A DNA stretch of 64,000 bases from Cyclobacterium amurskyense (GCF_001050135.1 NZ_CP012040.1:1550001-1614000); one strand, 5' to 3'; shown: positions 44,810 to 53,255, counted from the stretch's first letter. Notes: generated from the letters alone by a model not told the origin. Made by a program: numbers and translations.

Positions 44810-44844
44810 TGGTGCCACTTCTTTTTTTAGTAGCATCGGATTAG
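44810..44844. repeat. Inverted repeat after the HTH gene
   Basis: CTAATCCGAT (44810-44819) and ATCGGATTAG (44835-44844) are perfect inverted repeats with a 15-nt spacer; the second arm overlaps the HTH gene's stop codon. It could be a terminator-like hairpin or a binding site for the excisionase-like protein. Confidence 0.45.
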
Positions 44845-45128
44845 TATTTTACAGTTTGTTTTTTATATAGGGATGCTTCTATTTCGCTATCCTTGTAAAG
44901 GACACGTCCACCAATAAGGTAAGATTGAATAATCCCCCTTTTAGTCCAGTCGTTAAGCGTCACAAGACTAATTTTTAGCTTGTCCGCTGTTTCTCTTCTT
45001 GTTAGCAGTGTTTCACTTGGTGGTGTGGGGGTTTGAGTCGGTATTTCTTTTACCACCTCTCTAACTGCATTGTGAATAATACCTGTTAGTTCTTCAGGCG
45101 TGTAAGTGCTTAAAATTAGATTGCTCAT
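44841..45128 (-). CDS. Excisionase-family helix-turn-helix protein
   Basis: A 95-residue protein with a MerR/excisionase-type winged HTH in its second half: TRRETADKLKISLVTLNDWTKRGIIQSYLIGGRVLYKDSEI. The N-terminal part (PEELTGIIHNAVREVVKEI) is a helix and a Pro/Thr-rich linker. It probably directs excision and may repress the element's genes. It lies close to the integrase gene, as is usual. Confidence 0.85.
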   Translation of the reverse strand: MSNLILSTYTPEELTGIIHNAVREVVKEIPTQTPTPPSETLLTRRETADKLKISLVTLNDWTKRGIIQSYLIGGRVLYKDSEIEASLYKKQTVKY

Positions 45129-45211
45129 TACTTTTCATATTTTGTTATACACAAATTTGAAAAGTTGAAAAGCGGGGATTTTGCGGGGATTCCCCAACTT
45201 GTTAAAAAAGA

Positions 45212-46066
45212 TTAATCTGTAAAGTTTTTTGATTCTAAACCATGGTTTTGGAGGGTCTGAATTGCATTTTTTATTTGTCTTCTACTTTTATAATCTCCTT
45301 TTCTCAAAGTGTTTCTGACTTTTTCCGAATCCTCAATATCTAATAATGATGCTATTAGGCTGGCTTTATCTGTTTCCCGGGATGTACCACGGTAATTTGT
45401 ATTTTTAAACCTTTCTTCTATTAGAGTTAAAAAACCCAAATCATCTAGAAGGCAAAGTTTATGTTGTAAATTTTCAAGTTTTTCAGATTGCACTGGATTT
45501 GATAAATTTTTAATTTTGAGGTCTATAAATTTAATAATTTCATCCTTTATTATAGCATTAAAATAATCATTTTTAATCTCTCCTAATACATGCAAAGGCT
45601 TAGAATTATCAGAACATTTCTTTATTCTCAAGTAGGTTTTTGCATCAATTAAGTCAAAAATTTCGGCAGGTACATTTTTTAGAAAAACATCCTTCTTTCG
45701 AATTTTTGATTTTTTTAGATACTTTAAACAATGTTTTTTTTCTAATTCTAAAAATAAACATTTCTCTTTTAAATCATCTATTAAGGAGAGTTGCCATTCC
45801 ATTAATTTTTTTTCTTCTTCAATTTCTATTTGCAATACAAAATCCCAAGCCCAATGCAATGATTCACTAATTTTATTTAAATGACCTGAGAAAACCTCAT
45901 ATCCTAATTGAATAGATTTCTTTTTGTCAAAAATCCAAAATTCATCAGGGATAGGTTTTTCCTCTAACCAATCCTTGTAGGTATAAACAACTTGTTCTTT
46001 TCCATCAAAAATCCATTCTTGGATCTTTTCATCATTCAATTCAGAATAATTTTCCATATTACCCAA
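45212..46066 (-). CDS. Unknown protein next to the integrase
   Basis: A 284-residue protein, strongly acidic and Lys-rich, mostly alpha-helical, with a central coiled-coil-like region (about 70-130). The C-terminal segment ASLLDIEDSEKVRNTLRKGD looks like a small DNA- or protein-binding domain. It overlaps the end of the integrase gene by 8 bp (its fourth residue Met would avoid the overlap). No known family is recognised. Codon use is AT-rich, like the rest of the element. Confidence 0.7.
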   Translation of the reverse strand: MGNMENYSELNDEKIQEWIFDGKEQVVYTYKDWLEEKPIPDEFWIFDKKKSIQLGYEVFSGHLNKISESLHWAWDFVLQIEIEEEKKLMEWQLSLIDDLKEKCLFLELEKKHCLKYLKKSKIRKKDVFLKNVPAEIFDLIDAKTYLRIKKCSDNSKPLHVLGEIKNDYFNAIIKDEIIKFIDLKIKNLSNPVQSEKLENLQHKLCLLDDLGFLTLIEERFKNTNYRGTSRETDKASLIASLLDIEDSEKVRNTLRKGDYKSRRQIKNAIQTLQNHGLESKNFTD

Positions 46067-47396
46067 CTTTTAAAACTGATTTCCTCCAATGATCTAATAA
46101 TAACTTAGCGTTTTCCTCAGGGGTTACTTTGATGTAAAGCAAAAAGGATTTCTCTGTCCTGTGGCCTGTAATTTTCATTAAACTAATAGCAGGAAAACCA
46201 CTCTTATAAACATTCGTAGCAAAAGACCTTCGTGCCGTATGGGTGGTGACAAGTTCCCATTTATTTTGTCTTGTAGTTGTCTTAAAGCCTCCTTTAATGC
46301 GCTCCACCTCCACCGATTCTTTAAGGCAGTCCACTTGTTTTGCAATCTCTTTTAGGTAGGCATTCATTTTTTGATTAGATATGGCTGGGGGCAAACTGTT
46401 TGGATACTGTCCCTCATATTTGGCCATAATGGAATAAATAATAGGATGGATGGGAATAATCACTTTTTCTCCTGTCTTAAATGTTTTTATTTCTAAAAAT
46501 TCACCCTTGACATTTTCAGGCTTAATGGCTGTAAAATCGCTAAACCTCAAACCTGTCCAACATCCTACTATAAATAAGTCCCTAACACGTTCCAAATGTG
46601 GGGTTTTGCTTAAATCCAGTTCGTAGATTTGGTTAATTTCGTCTTCATTGAGATAAATAGAAAATCCAGGTGTATTGTGTGCTTTGAATTGTTTGGACTG
46701 AAAATACAAATTACTGTTGTATCCATTTTCGGTTGCATAGGCCATAAAGGTTTTTATTACCTGAATGTATTTCCCAACTGTATTGACAGTATAACTTGGT
46801 TTAATTATTTCTTTGCTCCCATTGACAGTTTTTGAAATTTCTCTGTTCAGGTAGCCTGTAAACTTTGAATAAAAGTCCTTGCCAATGGTATCAAAACTCA
46901 AAAAGAATTTTTCGCTAAATCTTTGCAAGGTTACATAAACAGTATTATACTTTTGAATGGTACCTCTGTCAAACCTTTTTCCTGTGGTTGCTAATCTTGT
47001 CCCATCCTCAGATTCTTTTATAAACCTTTTAAACAATTCTAAAAATGTTGGTACACTATCATTGCTTTCATTTTCTGGAACTACACCTTTGTTTAAGACA
47101 CTATCTATTTTAGATTTTAGTTCTTGAGTGGAGGGATACCGGGTCAAATCTCTTTCCAACCCTGCTAAAGCTTTTTTTGCTTCTGCTTTAATGTTTTCAA
47201 GATCCTCATTAAAAATTTTAGCCAATGGAAAGTCCTTAACAACTCTAGCAAGCTGTTTATCTTCATTCCAAAACTTAGGGTGAATACTTTTTTCTATGGA
47301 ATATTTTAAACGTTTCCCATTAAAACTGATGAATAATAGTATTGGGGTTTCTTTATCCTTAGATTTTTCCCTCAAGTAGAAATTAAACCTTGCCAT
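46059..47396 (-). CDS. Tyrosine recombinase (integrase)
   Basis: A 445-residue site-specific integrase with an N-terminal arm-binding domain (MARFNFYLREKSKDKETPI), a SAM-like core-binding domain (about 110-220) and a catalytic domain. Catalytic residues are Arg in GCWTGLRFSDF, Lys in FKTGEKVIIPI, HxxR in HTARRSFATN, His in ITGHRTEKSF and Tyr in LLYIKV. It should integrate and excise the element at tRNA-Arg. The gene starts 186 bp from the right attachment site, the normal arrangement. Confidence 0.95.
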   Translation of the reverse strand: MARFNFYLREKSKDKETPILLFISFNGKRLKYSIEKSIHPKFWNEDKQLARVVKDFPLAKIFNEDLENIKAEAKKALAGLERDLTRYPSTQELKSKIDSVLNKGVVPENESNDSVPTFLELFKRFIKESEDGTRLATTGKRFDRGTIQKYNTVYVTLQRFSEKFFLSFDTIGKDFYSKFTGYLNREISKTVNGSKEIIKPSYTVNTVGKYIQVIKTFMAYATENGYNSNLYFQSKQFKAHNTPGFSIYLNEDEINQIYELDLSKTPHLERVRDLFIVGCWTGLRFSDFTAIKPENVKGEFLEIKTFKTGEKVIIPIHPIIYSIMAKYEGQYPNSLPPAISNQKMNAYLKEIAKQVDCLKESVEVERIKGGFKTTTRQNKWELVTTHTARRSFATNVYKSGFPAISLMKITGHRTEKSFLLYIKVTPEENAKLLLDHWRKSVLKVG

Positions 47397-47444
47397 AAAA
47401 ACTGTCTTTTGATTCGATTCTTAAATATAAGAATAAAAACAAAT

Positions 47445-47464
47445 GGGGACAGTTTGGGGGACAC
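47445..47464 (+). repeat. Possible integrase arm site, right
   Basis: GGGGACAGTTTGGGGGACAC lies between the integrase start and attR and matches the motif at 39432-39450 just inside attL. The pair is in direct orientation. An arm-binding role is inferred from position and G-rich similarity. Confidence 0.45.
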
Positions 47465-47581
47465 TTTTATTTAATCCTTTTTAACTTCACTTAATCTTAT
47501 TTGATTCTACACCTATATAAATATGTGATTTTCAGCTATTTTAGGTAAAAACAAATAATATAAGATTAAAAGGTATGTAGC

Positions 47582-47638
47582 CTTGCCGAGGCCACAAAAA
47601 ACCCCATTTACAACTCGTATTTGGGGTTTTTGTTTTTT
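47582..47638 (+). repeat. Right attachment site (attR)
   Basis: A second copy of the tRNA-Arg 3' end and terminator. The first 32 bp are identical to the left copy and the terminator stem is complete (CCCC pairs with GGGG). It carries only the last 13 nt of the tRNA, so it is not a second gene. Because sequence to the right of the crossover belongs to the original chromosome, this copy should hold the ancestral terminator. Confidence 0.92.
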
Positions 47639-47792
47639 CAGCTTTAGACAAATTTATTCTCCATTTTTTTTGCGGCTTACACCTCTCTCCAATATTCCCC
47701 TTAAGCCTATTCCCTGAAAAGGCATTAACCTTATTCCTCTATTATGGTTAGACCTGGGCGAACAATTCATCTCTCAATCTGAAAATTGACAC

Positions 47793-47825
47793 AAAAAAAA
47801 GCTATGAAACAAAATCTCATAGCTT
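47793..47825 (-). terminator. Terminator after the class II tRNA-like gene
   Basis: AAAGCTATGA pairs with TCATAGCTTT around an 8-nt loop. On the minus strand it is followed by a run of eight T. It lies 33 nt past the 3' end of the tRNA-like gene and supports that gene being a real transcription unit. Confidence 0.8.
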
Positions 47826-47857
47826 TAGTCAATTAACAATAAACCCAAAATAACCTG

Positions 47858-47981
47858 CTGTAGGAGAAGGAGTTGAACCTCCACGAAGCAGTTAGGAAAA
47901 ATACGAGCTCGCTATTTTCTTTATTCTGTGATCTCCACCCCCGAGACAGGAGGGCATGTCTGCCAGTTTCATCATCCTACA
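47858..47981 (-). tRNA. Class II tRNA-like gene, anticodon-position GTC, 55-nt variable region
   Basis: On the minus strand the sequence folds as a cloverleaf: acceptor TGTAGGA/TCCTACA (seven perfect pairs), a Leu-like D arm (ATG-AAACTGGCAGA-CAT), anticodon stem CCCTC/GGGGG with loop CTGTCTC (GTC at positions 34-36), and T arm GGAGG-TTCAACT-CCTTC. The variable region is 55 nt, far longer than the 10-20 nt of normal Leu/Ser tRNAs, with its own hairpin (AAAATAgCG-AGCT-CGTATTTT). The discriminator is G and no CCA is encoded. The anticodon position (Asp) conflicts with the class II shape, so it may be a pseudo-tRNA or a specialised RNA. Confidence 0.6.
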
Positions 47982-48638
47982 GTATATGTCATCGATATTA
48001 TAAAGCAAGCTTCTCTTATCGACCAAAGACCTTTTGTCATTGTTTGATATTTCAAAGATAGTAAAAAGATCATAAAATTAAAATTACAGCAACAAAATTG
48101 ATGTATTTTTACATTTTATTTAACATACATATATTTTTATTAGGAATTAAATAATTTCATACACTTTAATAAAGCTACTATTGGAAGATTTTCAATTGAC
48201 AAGTCCATCAATCGAAATTTGGCTACTGAAGTGGTTTTTTTTAGGCCATTAAAAACAAATAAAATTAGTGCTTTGAAAACCCAACACACCAAATCACCAA
48301 GAAAAGTCCTCAACATCGATAATGGTGCTTTTTTTCCTTCCAGGTAATTACTGTTTCAATCCTAAATTGAAAATCGATATTTAACGAAATCCTTTGAAAG
48401 GGAACGACTAATCCGTACAAGTGATTGACCATGCCAAACCAAAATACTACAAATTTATTTTTGTGGTAATAAACAATCCTTTTTACCAATTTTTGTATGG
48501 CAGATAAAAAGTAAAAAAAGAGTAGATTTGTTTTGAGCCAAGCCAACTACGCAACGTTAATTTTAAACGTTCTGAAATCCGGGCTTAATAAGGCAAACCT
48601 AATTAGGTTTTTCCTGATTCAGAACAAAAGAAAAAGCG
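47982..48638. other. AT-rich intergenic region, no gene supported
   Basis: The region holds the likely promoter of the minus-strand tRNA-like gene near 47985-48030 (ttataatatcgatgacatata on that strand) and, to the right, low-complexity AT-rich DNA. A 78-codon minus-strand frame at 48310-48546 has no signal or family resemblance and is not called. Nothing else is recognised. Confidence 0.45.
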
Positions 48639-49652
48639 ATGGAAAGTTCAATTAAAATTTGTATTTCAATTTTATCATTTGCAATTATTAACGGGTGTAC
48701 CCTAACTTCCAAAAAACCCATAATCCAAGACCTTACTGGGAAACACCCAGTAACTTTAGGTCAAATATGGCTGTCCCATGAACATATATTGGTTGATTTC
48801 ATAGGCGCTGATAGTATTGCCTCAAGTGACTGGAACCACGCAGTGGTAATCGATGAAATGACGCCTTATCTGGAAGAGTTAAGACAATTCAATGTTAGCT
48901 ACTTCGTGGATGCTACCCCAAATTATCTGGGGAGAGATGTATTGCTGTTGGAGAAAATTGCAAAAAAAAGCGGCCTAAAGATCCTTACAAATACGGGTTT
49001 GTATGGCGCCCGGAACAATCAATTTATTCCGGATTTTGCAAAAACAATGTCTGCAAAAGAATTGTCCCATATGTGGATCAAGGAATATGAGGATGGCATA
49101 GATGGAAGCTCCATCCGCCCAGGATTTATTAAAATAGGTATTGACAATACAGATCCATTGAGCCCTATGCACCGCAAATTGGTAGCCGCTGCAGCGCTGA
49201 CCCATTTGAAAACCGGTCTAACCATAGCTTCTCACACAGGGGAAGCAAAGGGATTATGGCCTCAATTGGCCTTACTCAAATCTTTGAATGTGTCTCCTGA
49301 AGCATTTATTTGGGTGCATGCCCAGGCAGAAACCAAGCCAGAAGAATACCTTAAAGCAGCGTCTACAGGATGCTGGATTAGTCTTGATGGATTGGGCTGG
49401 GAATTGGACAAGCACCTGGAGAAAATACTATTCGCCAAAAGAAATGGATTTTTGAATAGAATATTAATAGCTCACGATGCGGGATGGTACGATCCCCAAA
49501 AAGACAAACAAAGCATTCAGGGCTATACCAATATATTCAGCAAACTTATTCCCGCATTGAAAGAGAAGAACTTTACTGATGAAGAAATTAAGCTTTTGTT
49601 AACCATCAACCCCTCACGGGCTTTCTCCATTAAAATTAGAAATGTGGAATGA
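48639..49652 (+). CDS. Phosphotriesterase-family lipoprotein
   Basis: A 337-residue amidohydrolase-superfamily protein with a lipobox-like signal (FAIINGCTLT). The first metal pair is LSHEHILVD (HxH), a bridging Lys is probably in GFIKIGID, further His ligands are in IASHTGEAKG and WVHAQAE, and the catalytic Asp is in LIAHDAGWYD. This fits the PTE family, whose members hydrolyse lactones, phosphotriesters or related esters. The lipid anchor places it at the periplasmic or outer membrane face. It is transcribed alone. The natural substrate is not known. Confidence 0.87.
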   Translation: MESSIKICISILSFAIINGCTLTSKKPIIQDLTGKHPVTLGQIWLSHEHILVDFIGADSIASSDWNHAVVIDEMTPYLEELRQFNVSYFVDATPNYLGRDVLLLEKIAKKSGLKILTNTGLYGARNNQFIPDFAKTMSAKELSHMWIKEYEDGIDGSSIRPGFIKIGIDNTDPLSPMHRKLVAAAALTHLKTGLTIASHTGEAKGLWPQLALLKSLNVSPEAFIWVHAQAETKPEEYLKAASTGCWISLDGLGWELDKHLEKILFAKRNGFLNRILIAHDAGWYDPQKDKQSIQGYTNIFSKLIPALKEKNFTDEEIKLLLTINPSRAFSIKIRNVE

Positions 49653-49747
49653 ATTAAAATTGATTTATTTTAAATTGAGATGAGAGATCCATTTATCCTG
49701 CCATTCAAAGGGTTAATTTTATGACAAGACTTTCTAAGATATATTTA

Positions 49748-49960
49748 AACCCGAAATATGCAATAGACATTCTATTACGTGCTGAAATCGCTTTAAAATC
49801 AGCCACTTCGTTGCTGTTTTCAATTTCACAATAGCCGTGCTATGCTAAAATCTCCATACAGCCTGATTTTCTTGCGATTGCAACACTTCCCGTAAACACG
49901 GGACAGGCTTCACCCCTGACCATTGTCAGGATGGAGAAATCCTATTACATAATCCGGGTT
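49748..49960 (+). repeat. MITE-like repeat, full-length copy D
   Basis: A 213-bp unit starting AACCCGAAATATGCAATAG and ending CTATTACATAATCCGGGTT, imperfect inverted ends of about 19 bp. The interior has the same hairpins as copy B, which is the same length and inverted relative to it. No reading frame. Confidence 0.85.
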
Positions 49961-50194
49961 AAAGAAACGAAGACTGATAAAATTAGATAGCCAATTTAAG
50001 TAATCACCAATTTAACAAGACCACAGCAGGGTTTCCAAATCGAAGCAGCAACCTTTTACACCTTTGCTCTGGAAATTTCTGGTTTCCCATCAGCAGAAAG
50101 CATTCTTAAAATCTCAAGGAACACTCCGATCCATCCCCGGATGACTGGAGAAAAATGTCACAGTTACCCTGCTTTTATATTAGACATTGTCTCC
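49961..50194. other. Intergenic region, nothing recognised
   Basis: Non-coding sequence between the repeat and the terminator of the M56 gene. No reading frame, RNA gene or clear promoter was found. Confidence 0.4.
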
Positions 50195-50222
50195 AAAAAA
50201 CAATCCCCAGGCCTTAGATTGT
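50195..50222 (-). terminator. Terminator after the M56 peptidase gene
   Basis: ACAATC pairs with GATTGT, enclosing CCCAGGCCTTA; on the minus strand six T follow directly. It lies 49 bp past the M56 stop codon. Confidence 0.55.
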
Positions 50223-50270
50223 AGGCCTCTGGCCTGAGGTAAATATTAATTTTATCTGACTACATTACTC

Positions 50271-51983
50271 TTATTTTTCTTTGTTTTCCTTCTCTTTCAA
50301 TTCCTGTTCCTTCTCCAAAAGTTTCAGCTTTTCAGCCTGTTCCTTGGCCCAAAGCTCCATTTTCTCTTCAAACTCCTTCAACCTAGGTTCATTCTCCTTT
50401 TGCCAGGCCTCCATTTTGCGCTCAAACTCCTCCATTTTAGGTTGAAATTCTTTTTCCCATTCCTTCATCTTCTGCTCCAATACCTTTTGGGAGTTGGCCA
50501 TCTTCAACTGGAGGACTTCTATTTTTGCATTAAGCTTTTCCCTTTGACTTTGTGACAAAACAGAAGTATCTCCCTGAAAAACGGCTATATTTCTAGCAAA
50601 AAATTGAATACTGTCACCAAATTCACTCAAAATGGAAGTGATATTTACCACTCTGCTACTGTCTGAAAAACCATGCTGAAAATCCAACACAGGGGCTGCG
50701 GTGAGGTTTAATACTGGGGGATTAGGCAAAGAGTCCATCACCATAGTAGTTTTATTACTTTTATTGAAAGTCCTTGTAATCTCCTCCTCGTGAACATTCT
50801 CCACCGGCTCGGGACTTGCAATAATTTCCACTTCTTCTTCGACGATCACTTGTGGCCTTGCAACTTGCACAGGCTTTTGAAGTGTGTCAAATAAATACTG
50901 ACTAGACAGTTCAAATTCTGTCTCAAGTGCTGTAGAAAGCCATCGCTCTTTTGAAGCCTGGTCTTCGTTTGCATTGCCAATTAATAATATGGCACTGAAT
51001 ATTAGCGTAAGTAACATGGTTTTAGTGATTAAAGGTGAATAGGAAAACCGGGCAGGTTCTTTGCCCAACATCCTTTTGATTCGATTTAAAAGGGGAAACT
51101 TTGAAGAATGTGCGGCCATTGCCAGCTCTGGTGATTGTTCGGTGGCCTGATTAGCCACCATGGCCAAAGCATGGGCTAGATCAATTGACTTGACCCCGCT
51201 AGCTATAGCCATATCATCGGCCACATGCTCTCTAGCTTCTTTTACCAGCGTATTGATCCACCAAAAGGCCGGATGGTAAAAGAATAGTATTTCTAAAGCG
51301 GCTTGTACAAGGTTGATGGCAAAATCATGCCTGCGTATATGCGCCAGTTCATGGGCAATGATAGCCTCCAATTGAGCAGGAGACAATTGCACCATTAAAC
51401 CAATAGGAATCAGAATTACCGGTTTTAAAATACCATAGGTGATGGGCACCCTAATCTCCCTACTTAATTTAAAATCCACTGGAAATTGAATGGCAAATTG
51501 CTGCTTTATTTTATTGGCAGACTGGATTAAAGGCTGTGGCACCTTTTCTTCAGCACGGGCCTTCAATTGTTGCAAAGCAACAAAATTACCGGCATGTCTA
51601 AAGAAATATACCATGACTCCTGTCAGCCAGAAATAAACCATATAAGGCAAAGCTCCTTCAATTTTTCTCGACAAAATCTCAGGAAAACTGAGGGCATTCA
51701 CGGCTAATTTTTCACTTGCCAATGCATTTACAGGCACAACAATTTCCTGATCTATTGGCAAATTATTTAATTCATATTCATAAATAAATGTGCCTGTGAA
51801 TAGGCAAAGTATAACAAAGAGCGCACTTAAACCCAGCGAATACCTTCTCTGAGGACTTTTGAAAGCCTCTATCCTAAAAAGCAACCATAATATCCCAGCT
51901 ACGAGTAGCAACTGCCATAGGGAATGGGCCAAGGTCCACCCAAGCACTTCCAAAATATATTGATTCAACCAGTCCGTTTTCAT
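50271..51983 (-). CDS. M56 family (BlaR1-like) sensor metalloprotease
   Basis: A 570-residue membrane protease with about four N-terminal helices, the gluzincin motif HELAHIRRH (about 215), and ALEILFFYHPAFWWINTLVKEAREHVADD after it. This is the MecR1/BlaR1 transducer core. Instead of a penicillin-binding sensor domain, the C-terminus is a linker followed by a long charged coiled coil (about 460-570) rich in Lys and Glu with repeated WxKE units. Its start overlaps the BlaI-type gene by 4 bp (ATGA). It probably cleaves or triggers loss of that repressor; the signal is unknown. Confidence 0.9.
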   Translation of the reverse strand: MKTDWLNQYILEVLGWTLAHSLWQLLLVAGILWLLFRIEAFKSPQRRYSLGLSALFVILCLFTGTFIYEYELNNLPIDQEIVVPVNALASEKLAVNALSFPEILSRKIEGALPYMVYFWLTGVMVYFFRHAGNFVALQQLKARAEEKVPQPLIQSANKIKQQFAIQFPVDFKLSREIRVPITYGILKPVILIPIGLMVQLSPAQLEAIIAHELAHIRRHDFAINLVQAALEILFFYHPAFWWINTLVKEAREHVADDMAIASGVKSIDLAHALAMVANQATEQSPELAMAAHSSKFPLLNRIKRMLGKEPARFSYSPLITKTMLLTLIFSAILLIGNANEDQASKERWLSTALETEFELSSQYLFDTLQKPVQVARPQVIVEEEVEIIASPEPVENVHEEEITRTFNKSNKTTMVMDSLPNPPVLNLTAAPVLDFQHGFSDSSRVVNITSILSEFGDSIQFFARNIAVFQGDTSVLSQSQREKLNAKIEVLQLKMANSQKVLEQKMKEWEKEFQPKMEEFERKMEAWQKENEPRLKEFEEKMELWAKEQAEKLKLLEKEQELKEKENKEK

Positions 51984-52357
51984 TGAGAATCATTTTCAAT
52001 CTTGTCCAAAAAAGCGCGTATTTCTTTAATTTCCTCCCTTGAGGGCTCACTTTGTCCCAGGGCTTGCATGACCAGTTTTTTGGCCGATCCACCAAAAGCC
52101 TTACCTATAAAACTTTTAACCAATGACTGTTGCGTATCCTCCTGAGAAATTGCTGCTTTATATATGTGGCTTCTTTTCTCCTCATCCCTTGAGACCAAGC
52201 CTTTGACATGCATGTTTTGCATGATTTTGAGCGTTGTTGTATACCCCGTCTCCTTGGTCTCGGACAGTTTCTCATGAACCTGGCGAACACTACCCTGTTC
52301 TATATCCCATAAAACGGCCAATACTTCTAGTTCTGCTGCTGTAGGTTTGTCTACCAT
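51980..52357 (-). CDS. BlaI/MecI-family repressor
   Basis: A 125-residue winged-helix repressor: KPTAAELEVLAVLWDIEQGSVRQVHEKL (N-terminal HTH), TTTLKIMQNMHVKGLVSRDE (wing), and a C-terminal helical dimer domain. Members repress their own operon and are cleaved by the partner M56 protease. Three 16-bp TACGA-N6-TCGTA palindromes lie directly upstream, the nearest 7 bp from the ATG, and are its likely operators. Confidence 0.93.
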   Translation of the reverse strand: MVDKPTAAELEVLAVLWDIEQGSVRQVHEKLSETKETGYTTTLKIMQNMHVKGLVSRDEEKRSHIYKAAISQEDTQQSLVKSFIGKAFGGSAKKLVMQALGQSEPSREEIKEIRAFLDKIENDSQ

Positions 52358-52363
52358 TTCTAC

Positions 52364-52434
52364 TACGATTTATTTCGTATCAAATATATACGATAACTTT
52401 CGTAATTGCAAATTAATCTACGATATTTATCGTA
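52364..52434. promoter_or_regulatory. Three BlaI-type operators
   Basis: Three palindromes share the form TACGA-N6-TCGTA: TACGATTTATTTCGTA (52364-52379), TACGATAACTTTCGTA (52389-52404) and TACGATATTTATCGTA (52419-52434). Centre spacings are 25 and 30 bp. They fill the gap between the BlaI-type gene and the divergent TANGO2 gene, so both could be controlled. Sequence is seen; binding is inferred. Confidence 0.8.
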
Positions 52435-52502
52435 TAAAATAATAAATCAAAATTTCCATGCCTAGCATTTTTGATTTTGAAGTAGCTGCGTAATTTTACG
52501 CC

Positions 52503-53255
52503 ATGTGCTTAATATCATTTAGCTGGAACCAGCATCCCGAATACAAACTTATACTTGTCGCAAATAGGGACGAGTATTTTGATCGCCCAACCAAAGGTTT
52601 ACACCAATGGGACAATGGCATCTATGCTGGCAAAGACTTAAAGGGGGGAGGCACATGGCTAGGTTTCCATCCCAATGGTAAATTTGCTGCTTTGACCAAT
52701 TTTAGAGATCCCAAAAACGACAAGCCACTAAGCCGAACCAGGGGGGAATTGGTTACAGGCTTTTTAAATGGGGATTTATCTCCCAAAGCCTATCTAAGCC
52801 AGTTAGAAAAAATAAAGCAGGACTACAATGGTTTCAACTTATTGGTAGCCGAAAAAGAGGAACTAATGGTGCTTTCCAATTATGGAGGCGGCATTCAAGA
52901 GGTATCTTCCGGCATCCATGGGCTTTCCAATGCTTTTCTAAACACACCCTGGCCAAAAGTAGAATCCGCCAAAGCCGATCTTAAAAATCTCTTAGAACAA
53001 AAAACCCCTAACCTGGAAGAATTATTACAATTATTACAATCAAAGGAAAAAGCACCAATAGCATTACTTCCCAATACCGGCATTCCCATAGAAATGGAAC
53101 AAACCATTTCTTCCCAGTTTATTAGGGTAGAAGATTACTACGGCACGGTCAATACAACAGCCTTATGCTGGGGCTATGATGGAAAGGTCAACATCAAAGA
53201 AGTAAGGATCATACCGGAAAGAGAAGTCAATGAAAGTACTTTTATAGCGAAGTAG
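52503..53255 (+). CDS. TANGO2/NRDE-family protein
   Basis: A 250-residue protein starting MCLISFSWN with the family signature ILVANRDEYFDRPT, followed by DLKGGGTWLGFHPNGKFAALTNFRDP. The N-terminal Cys2 is the expected first residue after Met removal in this Ntn-hydrolase-like family. Its function is not settled; haem and lipid roles have been proposed for eukaryotic TANGO2. It is divergent from the BlaI-type operon across the triple operator and may share its control. Confidence 0.9.
   Translation: MCLISFSWNQHPEYKLILVANRDEYFDRPTKGLHQWDNGIYAGKDLKGGGTWLGFHPNGKFAALTNFRDPKNDKPLSRTRGELVTGFLNGDLSPKAYLSQLEKIKQDYNGFNLLVAEKEELMVLSNYGGGIQEVSSGIHGLSNAFLNTPWPKVESAKADLKNLLEQKTPNLEELLQLLQSKEKAPIALLPNTGIPIEMEQTISSQFIRVEDYYGTVNTTALCWGYDGKVNIKEVRIIPEREVNESTFIAK

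Larger units (their letters stand above)
39374..47638 (-). mobile_element. Integrative element in tRNA-Arg
   Basis: A region of about 8.3 kb is bounded by a 57-bp direct repeat (39374-39430 and 47582-47638). The repeat starts in the tRNA T arm and covers the tRNA terminator. All genes inside are on the minus strand: integrase, unknown 284-aa gene, excisionase-like HTH, 94-aa gene, RepA-like ATPase, BT4734/VirE-N-type protein, lipoprotein, DUF5681-like, three paralogues and a FISUMP lipoprotein. No relaxase, coupling protein, transfer, capsid or terminase large-subunit gene is seen. It could be a cryptic mobilizable island or a phage satellite. Confidence 0.9.

Noticed and set aside
47582..47638. 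A second tRNA-Arg gene at the right end of the element
   Set aside because: Only the last 13 nt of the tRNA and its terminator are present, so it is the attR copy rather than a gene.
48310..48546. A 78-codon minus-strand frame upstream of the phosphotriesterase-like gene
   Set aside because: It has no recognised domain, no good start context and an odd composition. It lies in AT-rich DNA where such frames arise by chance.
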